A stretch of 11,042 bases of DNA. Source: Deltaproteobacteria bacterium. Its GTDB lineage: Bacteria; Bdellovibrionota; FAC87; UBA2466. The notes below the pieces were generated by a model. The model ran no database searches and was not told the origin of the DNA. It worked only from the letters and a program-made list of their open reading frames with translations. Location of the stretch: assembly GCA_013205415.1 (NCBI GenBank), contig JABMMY010000341.1, positions 1 through 11,042 of the forward strand, given 5' to 3'. The translations under genes were made by a program, and so were the position numbers. Shown in pieces: positions 6,508 through 11,042 of this stretch (position 1 is the first letter of the stretch; each line of letters begins with the position of its first letter).

Positions 6508-6546
6508 AATACCTTCATTTATGCATAAAAGAAGGTATTATTATCC
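6501..6546. promoter_or_regulatory. 46-bp palindrome, probable AbiEi autoregulatory operator
   Basis: The arms GGATAATAATACCTTC (6501-6516) and GAAGGTATTATTATCC (6531-6546) are perfect 16-base inverted repeats. The centre (6517-6530) is itself the palindrome TTTATGCATAAA flanked by one mismatched A/A pair, so 22 of 23 base pairs are symmetric. It spans the -10 of the abiE promoter and ends one base before the preferred antitoxin start codon. AbiEi antitoxins are known to repress their own operon by binding inverted repeats of about 23 bp in the promoter; each half here is 23 bp. It could also form a strong cruciform or an mRNA hairpin. Confidence 0.75.
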
Positions 6547-6547
6547 A

Positions 6548-7162
6548 ATGGGAAAGGAAAGCCATAAGTCGTTATCGAGAGCAGAGGGGATCTTTCGAAA
6601 GCATGGGGGAATTTTAAGAACAGCCGATGCTATTCGATTTGGGATCCATCCACGTCAGCTCTATGCAATGCGTGAGAGTGGCGTTATCGAGCCCTTAACA
6701 AGAGGGTTATTTCGTTTACAGAAATTACCTCCGCTTGAGCACCCGGATTTGGTGACAGTCGCCTTTAGGATTCCTCAAGGGGTCATCTGCCTAATTTCCG
6801 CTCTGGCATTTCATGATTTAACAACTCAGATTCCACGGACGGTAGATGTTGCAATAAAACGTGGCTCGGAAAAATCACGTTGCGAATATCCTCCTGTACA
6901 CTGTTACTGGTTTTCGGGGGCTGCGTTCACCGAGGGGATATCCGTTCATAAGATCTCAAATGTCTCCATTAAAATTTATACCCCTGAGAAGACCATTGCC
7001 GATTGCTTTAAATATCGAAATAAAATTGGACTCGATACAGCGGTTGAGGCACTTAAGAAGTGGACTACACACAAAGGGTTCAGCGTTGATAAGCTCACAA
7101 AATATGCCCGGATTTGTGAAGTCGAAAAGGTGATGCGGCCCTACTTGGAAACCCTCCTATGA
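6548..7162 (+). CDS. abiEi: AbiEi-family type IV antitoxin / transcriptional repressor
   Basis: The 204-residue product has an N-terminal winged-helix segment (about residues 10-58): a helix with AEGIFRKHGGILRTADAIRFG, then GIHPRQLYAMRESGVIEPLTRGLFRL, the pattern of AbiEi antitoxins ('gGilrt...GIh.rqLy.l...G.ie...RGlyrL'). The C-terminal part contains the family's TPEKTIADCFKYRNKIGLDTAVEAL block (about 144-168). It should neutralise the downstream toxin and repress the operon. ATG 6548 fits the family start; AGAAGG lies 12 nt upstream, a long spacing. The frame is open back to TTG 6479, adding 23 residues (MCGTLLTWIIIPSF...) that look unrelated to the family and are encoded by the palindrome, so I reject them. 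The stop overlaps the toxin start as ATGA. Confidence 0.87.
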   Translation: MGKESHKSLSRAEGIFRKHGGILRTADAIRFGIHPRQLYAMRESGVIEPLTRGLFRLQKLPPLEHPDLVTVAFRIPQGVICLISALAFHDLTTQIPRTVDVAIKRGSEKSRCEYPPVHCYWFSGAAFTEGISVHKISNVSIKIYTPEKTIADCFKYRNKIGLDTAVEALKKWTTHKGFSVDKLTKYARICEVEKVMRPYLETLL

Positions 7163-8061
7163 CAGCTAATATTCCAGCTTCAATACATCGCAAGCTCTTA
7201 AATGTTTCACGGGAACAGAAGCGGCCATTTGAAGAGATTCTTCAATATTTTACAATGGAGCGGTTCCTTTTTCGACTCAGCCAGACGAAACACCGTGATC
7301 GTTTCGTTTTAAAGGGAGCTCTCCTCATGCAGGTGTGGGCACCAGAGATCGCACGGGCTACAAAAGACATCGATTTTCTAGGCAAAGGTGAGAACTCGCC
7401 AGAAAATCTAGCGAAAGTCATCAAGGAGTGTTGTGAAGTAGAGATAATAGAGGATGGTCTGAAATTTAATCCTGAATCAATTTTGGCTGAAAAGATAAAA
7501 GAGGGAGAAGAATACGAGGGGATCCGGATCTCCTTCCGTGCCTCTCTTGGAAAAGCCAAAATAGCAATGCAAATTGATGTGGGATTCGGCGATGCTGTTT
7601 TCCCCGCGCCAAAGGTGGAGCAATATCCGTCGCTATTGGATTTTGAGGGGGCAAAACTTGCCTGCTATCCAAGAGAAACCGTTATCGCGGAAAAGTTTCA
7701 GGCAATGGTGCAACTGGGAATCATCAACAGTCGAATGAAAGATTTTTACGACATTTGGTATTTGTCGCAGAATTTCAAGTTTGAAGGTGAAGTTCTCATG
7801 AAGGCAGTGAAGGGAACGTTCAGCCGACGTGAAACTGAGATTGACCTAAATGCCGTGGCGTTGACTCGAGAGTTTTCAGCGGATGCCACCAAACAGGCGC
7901 AGTGGAAGGGCTTTCTTCGTAAAACAAGGCTTGGAACAGTTCCTCCAGATCTTAAGGAGGTCGTTGAAGCGATAGGTCACTTTTTAATTCCAGTGGCCAA
8001 GACTGCAAAAGGTGGACAGTTATTCAAAGAGAAATGGGATCCTCGCGGTCCGTGGAAATAG
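7159..8061 (+). CDS. abiEii: AbiEii/AbiGii-family nucleotidyltransferase toxin
   Basis: The 300-residue protein matches the AbiEii toxin family (DUF1814), minimal nucleotidyltransferases that cause growth arrest and abortive infection. AbiEii homologues are reported to bind GTP, and MenT relatives to modify tRNA acceptor ends. Motif I is FVLKGALLM (49-57), motif II is ATKDIDFLG (67-75) with metal-binding Asp70 and Asp72, motif III is QIDVGFGD (138-145) with Asp140, then YPRETVIAEKFQAMV (170-184) and RMKDFYDIWYL (192-202), containing the conserved Lys-Asp-x-x-Asp element. All expected catalytic residues are present, so it should be active. ATG 7159 overlaps the antitoxin stop (ATGA) and has no strong ribosome site of its own, so toxin synthesis is coupled to antitoxin translation. 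Fully in-frame; no decay seen. Confidence 0.9.
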   Translation: MTANIPASIHRKLLNVSREQKRPFEEILQYFTMERFLFRLSQTKHRDRFVLKGALLMQVWAPEIARATKDIDFLGKGENSPENLAKVIKECCEVEIIEDGLKFNPESILAEKIKEGEEYEGIRISFRASLGKAKIAMQIDVGFGDAVFPAPKVEQYPSLLDFEGAKLACYPRETVIAEKFQAMVQLGIINSRMKDFYDIWYLSQNFKFEGEVLMKAVKGTFSRRETEIDLNAVALTREFSADATKQAQWKGFLRKTRLGTVPPDLKEVVEAIGHFLIPVAKTAKGGQLFKEKWDPRGPWK

Positions 8062-8176
8062 ATCATGGTCGTTGTTCGGTGCACATCACGTCTGCTTACC
8101 AAAATGAAAGTCAAACCTGACGCTGTAACTCCTCGAAATCCTTTACTCATACCCATTCAGCTGCTAACTTTTATTC
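8062..8176. other. Gene-free right end of the AbiE island
   Basis: This 115-base stretch lies between the toxin stop and the degenerate tRNA end. I see no hairpin terminator with a T-run and no convincing gene. It may be the remainder of the element's attachment arm. Confidence 0.35.
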
Positions 8177-8205
8177 CGTGGGAGACAAAGTTTCTCCTGC
8201 GGCAA
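8177..8205 (+). repeat. attR-like site: degenerate tRNA-Leu 3' end
   Basis: This matches 6089-6117 at 23 of 29 positions, including 12 unbroken bases at its end (8194-8205). Mismatches concentrate in the T-loop and T-stem; an alternative T-stem GGAGA/TCTCC (8181-8185, 8193-8197) can still pair. No other tRNA half precedes it. This is what a displaced tRNA end looks like after integration and drift. Confidence 0.62.
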
Positions 8206-8228
8206 ACAATTCATTATTTCTCTTTCAT

Positions 8229-8243
8229 AGAGGAAATAGCTTG
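8229..8243 (+). promoter_or_regulatory. Ribosome site deciding a TTG start
   Basis: AGAGGA (8229-8234) stands 6 nt before TTG 8241. The longer frame begins at GTG 8178, inside the tRNA-derived border and without a ribosome site. The strong site therefore favours TTG 8241 as the start of the glycosyltransferase. Confidence 0.55.
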
Positions 8244-9980
8244 GTAAAACTGCAGCAACTAAAATCGACCTTTTTCAAGGCCTCTTGGGAGAGTGTGGTT
8301 TTTTGGGGAGTCTTACTCCTCTATGGACCCCTTGCTTTGTGGGCGAGATTTCACTTTTTAGATAACGCTTTATTAGAGCCTCATCCTTGGAGGCAAACTC
8401 AAACGGCGCTTACTATCACACAGCTATTCCAAGGCACGGCAACCGTATGGGACTATAGATCACCCTTAGGAGGGATGCTGTGGAATAATGTTTATGAGTT
8501 TCCTATTTATCAATGGGTGGTAAGCCATGTCATGTCTTTGGGGATTGGGCTTGAGGTGGCCTCTAGGCTGGTGACTCTCATTTCATTTGGAGTGGGGTCT
8601 TTTTTTGCTTACCTGTTGATCAAAGAATTTTTCGATCAAAGAATTGCAAATTGGTTCCTATTATTTTACTGGGTAAATCCTTTCGGAGTGATTTTTTCTA
8701 GAGTTTGCTTGATCGATTTTTTTGCCCTAGCCGGGACGCTAGCCTCTATTTATGGCGTCGTAAGATTACGAGCCGGAGGTAAAAGTTTTTTTTATTGGCT
8801 ATTCTTTGCATTGGGCGGAACCATGGCAAGTCTCGCTAAAATAAATATTTGGTTTTTTATTACGGCAGGTATTTTGGGGGTAGTGCTGCTTGAGTATATT
8901 TTTAAAAAAGAAACTCGAAAGAAATGGCAGTGGGGGATCTTAGCGATACTTATGGTTCAGGTGAGTCTGGTTCTCATGTGGAATTATCATAGAGTCCACA
9001 ACCTTCATTCTCCAGCAGATACTCCATGGTTACTTGGAGAGTGGAGTCAAAGGCTAGATGGCTGGCGTTGGAAAAAAATAATGTGGCTGTTTGGTGTGAG
9101 ATCTATGTTTTATGACTGGCTATGGATTCCATTTTTACTTGGAGTCCCCGTACTTTTTAAAAGGTCTAAAATATTATTTGTTATTATTTTCGGTGTTTTT
9201 ATTACCCACACCTTAGTTTTTTTTCAAGTTCAGTCATTTCACGATTATTATTTGATCGCCTGTTTACCCTATCTTTTTACCGTGACCGCCTTAGGAATGA
9301 CCTCTTTATTTGAGAATCCATCCATAATCAAAAAAGTAGGGAACGTTTTACTTTTGATGCTGATAGTTTTTAAGGCTACCCAACTCATGTTCTATTATTC
9401 ACCTATTGTTCATGACTATCGACCGGACTTAGCTTCGATTTTTAAGTTGAAGGAAAATACCGATCCCAGGGACATTATTTATTGGAATGCTAAACAGGGA
9501 AGTTGGGAGATTCCTACCTATTCGGAAAGAAAGGTGGGCCTATCGGAAACGGCGATTTTGATTGGTAAAAAAAGTCCCTTCACAGAGGAGGTCTATTTTC
9601 CGTCGGTCTATCACTTTGAATCGGAGAAACTAGACCTCGAGCTCTTGAAAAACCTCGGTCAAGTCTGGCTAGATGGGACTCTTGATTTTCCACTTTATCG
9701 AACTGAGGCCGTGGGTAAATTCACCTTTTTTCCTCTGAAGCAATGGGCGGTATTAACTGAAGCCCCTAAAGGATCTACAGTGGTAAGCTGGAGAGAAGAG
9801 GTTGATGTTTGCAAGATGTCAGAGGCGTTGGCCGTTAAAATACCTATCGGAATTAAAGAGATTCAGGTCTTTTCTGCCGATGGGCATTTAGTGGTGCGAT
9901 TTCCAGGTAATAAAGCCATTCTCAATATTCCTCCTTTTGAAAATTGGGGCTGTCGGCTTAAAATTAAAACTATCTCCTAG
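8241..9980 (+). CDS. Multi-spanning GT-C glycosyltransferase (GT39/ArnT-like)
   Basis: From TTG 8241 the product is 579 residues; GTG 8178 would give 600. It is an integral membrane protein with a first transmembrane helix at about 19-40 and many more up to about residue 385, then a C-terminal soluble domain of about 190 residues. The first periplasmic loop carries EPHPWRQTQTA (46-56), and FSRVCLIDFF and SFHDYYLIACLPYL follow, as in GT39/PMT_2-type enzymes that use polyprenyl-phosphate sugars to modify lipid or cell-surface glycans outside the inner membrane. The usual acidic residue of the first loop is not obvious beyond Asp41 and Glu46. It is followed after 28 bases by a CgeB-like glycosyltransferase, suggesting a surface-polysaccharide operon. 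Substrate unknown. Before the AbiE insertion this gene would have lain directly downstream of tRNA-Leu. Confidence 0.82.
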   Translation: MVKLQQLKSTFFKASWESVVFWGVLLLYGPLALWARFHFLDNALLEPHPWRQTQTALTITQLFQGTATVWDYRSPLGGMLWNNVYEFPIYQWVVSHVMSLGIGLEVASRLVTLISFGVGSFFAYLLIKEFFDQRIANWFLLFYWVNPFGVIFSRVCLIDFFALAGTLASIYGVVRLRAGGKSFFYWLFFALGGTMASLAKINIWFFITAGILGVVLLEYIFKKETRKKWQWGILAILMVQVSLVLMWNYHRVHNLHSPADTPWLLGEWSQRLDGWRWKKIMWLFGVRSMFYDWLWIPFLLGVPVLFKRSKILFVIIFGVFITHTLVFFQVQSFHDYYLIACLPYLFTVTALGMTSLFENPSIIKKVGNVLLLMLIVFKATQLMFYYSPIVHDYRPDLASIFKLKENTDPRDIIYWNAKQGSWEIPTYSERKVGLSETAILIGKKSPFTEEVYFPSVYHFESEKLDLELLKNLGQVWLDGTLDFPLYRTEAVGKFTFFPLKQWAVLTEAPKGSTVVSWREEVDVCKMSEALAVKIPIGIKEIQVFSADGHLVVRFPGNKAILNIPPFENWGCRLKIKTIS

Positions 9981-10008
9981 CGGATAATTAAACAAAAAGT
10001 GGTCTAAT

Positions 10009-10980
10009 ATGAAAATTTTTGTTTCTGGAACTTTTAAAGAGGATTCGTTTGCAGAAAATGTGGCAGTTACCCTGAAAGCCATGGGACATGAGGTCTGTTT
10101 TCCTTCTGTTATTAAATCGAGCTCTTTATTGGGTTTGCCGTTGTTAGGTGAACTAGAAAAAAGAATTAACCACACAGGCCCTCTGAGATTTGAAAAAAAA
10201 CTTATTAATCAAATTAAAGAGTTTAAACCGGATCTGTTTTTTTCTGTCACACAGAATTATAGTCCTGAATTTTTAGCTGAGGTCGCAAAATTGACTCCCA
10301 AATTAGTAATGTGGTGGGGAGATCCTATTGCCTTGAATTATCGAATGACGTTACTCTCAAGGTCATGGACGGCTATATTTTTAAAGGACAAAAGTGCGGT
10401 AAGAAAACTAAATATCATTGGTGTACCTGCCTATTTTTTAAATGAGGCGATGAATCCGTTATGGCATAGACCTTTGGCAAGCCAGCAGAATTCTGCATTA
10501 GTCATAGCGGGTAACTACTACAATTATCGTTTAGCCTTAATTGAATTATTGAGAGACCGTGGCATCTCTTTAGAGCTTTATGGTAGTAAACCGCCTCGTT
10601 GGGCCCCTTCTGAGATTTGTAAAATTCATACTGGGGAATATATTACCAAAGAAAATAAAAGTAGGATATTTGGAGCGGGGCTTGCTTGCTTAAATAGCTT
10701 TAGTTTTTTTGAGGGAAATTCTCTTAATTGTCGTGCCTTTGAAATTGCGGGGGCAGGGGGATTACAATTAATTGAGTATAAAGAAACTATTCAAGAGTGT
10801 TTCGAACCGGGTAGAGAACTAATCACCTTTTCTTCGCAAGAGGAATTGTTTTCAGCGATTGATAGGGCCAAAAAAGATCCAGGTGAAATGAAAAAAATTA
10901 GAGAGGCTGGGCAGAGGAGAGCCCATTCGGAACACACTTATGAGCAACGGCTTAAAACTATTTTTAACATCCTATGTTAG
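10009..10980 (+). CDS. CgeB-like family 1/4-type glycosyltransferase
   Basis: The 323-residue soluble protein has a GT-B layout. The N-terminal Rossmann half begins MKIFVSGTF with a short SGTF loop and contains FKPDLFFSV (72-80) and KLVMWWGDP (98-106), the 'vwW..D' feature of CgeB-type proteins. The C-terminal half has ALVIAGNYYNYRLALIELL (163-181) and NCRAFEIAGAGGLQLIEY (240-257) followed by FEPGRELITFSSQEEL, the nucleotide-sugar-binding and acidic pattern of the Glyco_trans_1_2/CgeB family, with Glu245 the likely key residue. It probably transfers a sugar from a nucleotide donor in the cytoplasm to a glycan or protein. ATG 10009 has only a weak AGTGG about 6 nt upstream. It probably shares an mRNA with the preceding membrane glycosyltransferase. 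Acceptor unknown. Confidence 0.82.
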   Translation: MKIFVSGTFKEDSFAENVAVTLKAMGHEVCFPSVIKSSSLLGLPLLGELEKRINHTGPLRFEKKLINQIKEFKPDLFFSVTQNYSPEFLAEVAKLTPKLVMWWGDPIALNYRMTLLSRSWTAIFLKDKSAVRKLNIIGVPAYFLNEAMNPLWHRPLASQQNSALVIAGNYYNYRLALIELLRDRGISLELYGSKPPRWAPSEICKIHTGEYITKENKSRIFGAGLACLNSFSFFEGNSLNCRAFEIAGAGGLQLIEYKETIQECFEPGRELITFSSQEELFSAIDRAKKDPGEMKKIREAGQRRAHSEHTYEQRLKTIFNILC

Positions 10981-11042
10981 GACATCGATCGACACCGGGT
11001 ATTTTTTTAAAAAAATTTGCAGCTGTGAAATCGGCCACCCAC

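Larger units (their letters stand above)
6118..8205. mobile_element. Mini genomic island at tRNA-Leu carrying an AbiE module
   Basis: About 2.1 kb between the tRNA 3' end and its degenerate downstream copy. The cargo is one AbiEi/AbiEii toxin-antitoxin operon with its promoter-operator, preceded by roughly 360 bases without a convincing gene. No integrase is present, so it is either a decayed island or a cassette mobilised in trans. The next gene's open frame begins inside the right border, which marks the junction with host sequence. AbiE systems are commonly carried on mobile elements, which agrees with this reading. Confidence 0.6.

Noticed and set aside
6479..6547. TTG-initiated extension of the antitoxin by 23 residues
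   Set aside because: It would make promoter and palindrome coding, adds hydrophobic residues foreign to the family, and has no ribosome site.
8065..8247. 60-codon frame after the toxin gene
   Set aside because: It crosses the tRNA-derived border and runs into the glycosyltransferase start in another frame; weak ribosome site and no family resemblance.
11002..11015. T7A7 tract after the last gene as a terminator
   Set aside because: There is no GC-rich stem before the T-run; it may simply be an AT-rich promoter region for a gene beyond the window.

Overview
The window looks like an AT-rich, Gram-negative chromosome. The small exported proteins with N-termini ending in AFAA, the single-chain class I fumarase and the 'CGPGSHWV...HHRRGY' exported metalloprotease would fit a Bdellovibrio-type predator (Bdellovibrionota), but that assignment rests on family impressions, not on a search. 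No phage structural gene, integrase, complete insertion sequence or CRISPR array is visible.

Layout. Bases 1-159 carry a short displaced copy of the 3' end of a fumarase gene (68-121). Bases 160-1508 hold two translationally coupled genes for exported proteins: a HExxH metalloprotease-like protein and a small SmpA/BamE-like protein. Three housekeeping genes follow on the minus strand, read right to left: nth (endonuclease III), recJ (single-strand exonuclease) and class I fumarase. They are closely spaced and probably co-transcribed from a promoter near 5600. Divergent from nth is a small secreted six-cysteine protein (5647-5994), then tRNA-Leu(UAG) (6036-6116) with its own promoter.

A mini-island of about 2.1 kb lies directly downstream of the tRNA. 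It carries a type IV toxin-antitoxin pair, an AbiEi-like antitoxin and an AbiEii-like nucleotidyltransferase toxin, behind a promoter whose -10 overlaps a near-perfect 46-bp palindrome. The island ends at 8177-8205 in a degenerate copy of the tRNA 3' end, so it looks like site-specific integration at tRNA-Leu after loss (or absence) of an integrase.

From 8241 to the end is a two-gene surface-glycan operon: a multi-spanning GT-C/GT39-type glycosyltransferase and a CgeB-like cytoplasmic glycosyltransferase.

The most striking theme is that two separate small cargo cassettes sit immediately 3' of a core gene (fumarase; tRNA-Leu), each closed on the far side by a diverged duplicate of that gene's 3' end. 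Both look like remnants of insertion at gene 3' ends. The palindromic operator of the AbiE pair is the strongest unexplained-by-ORFs signal.
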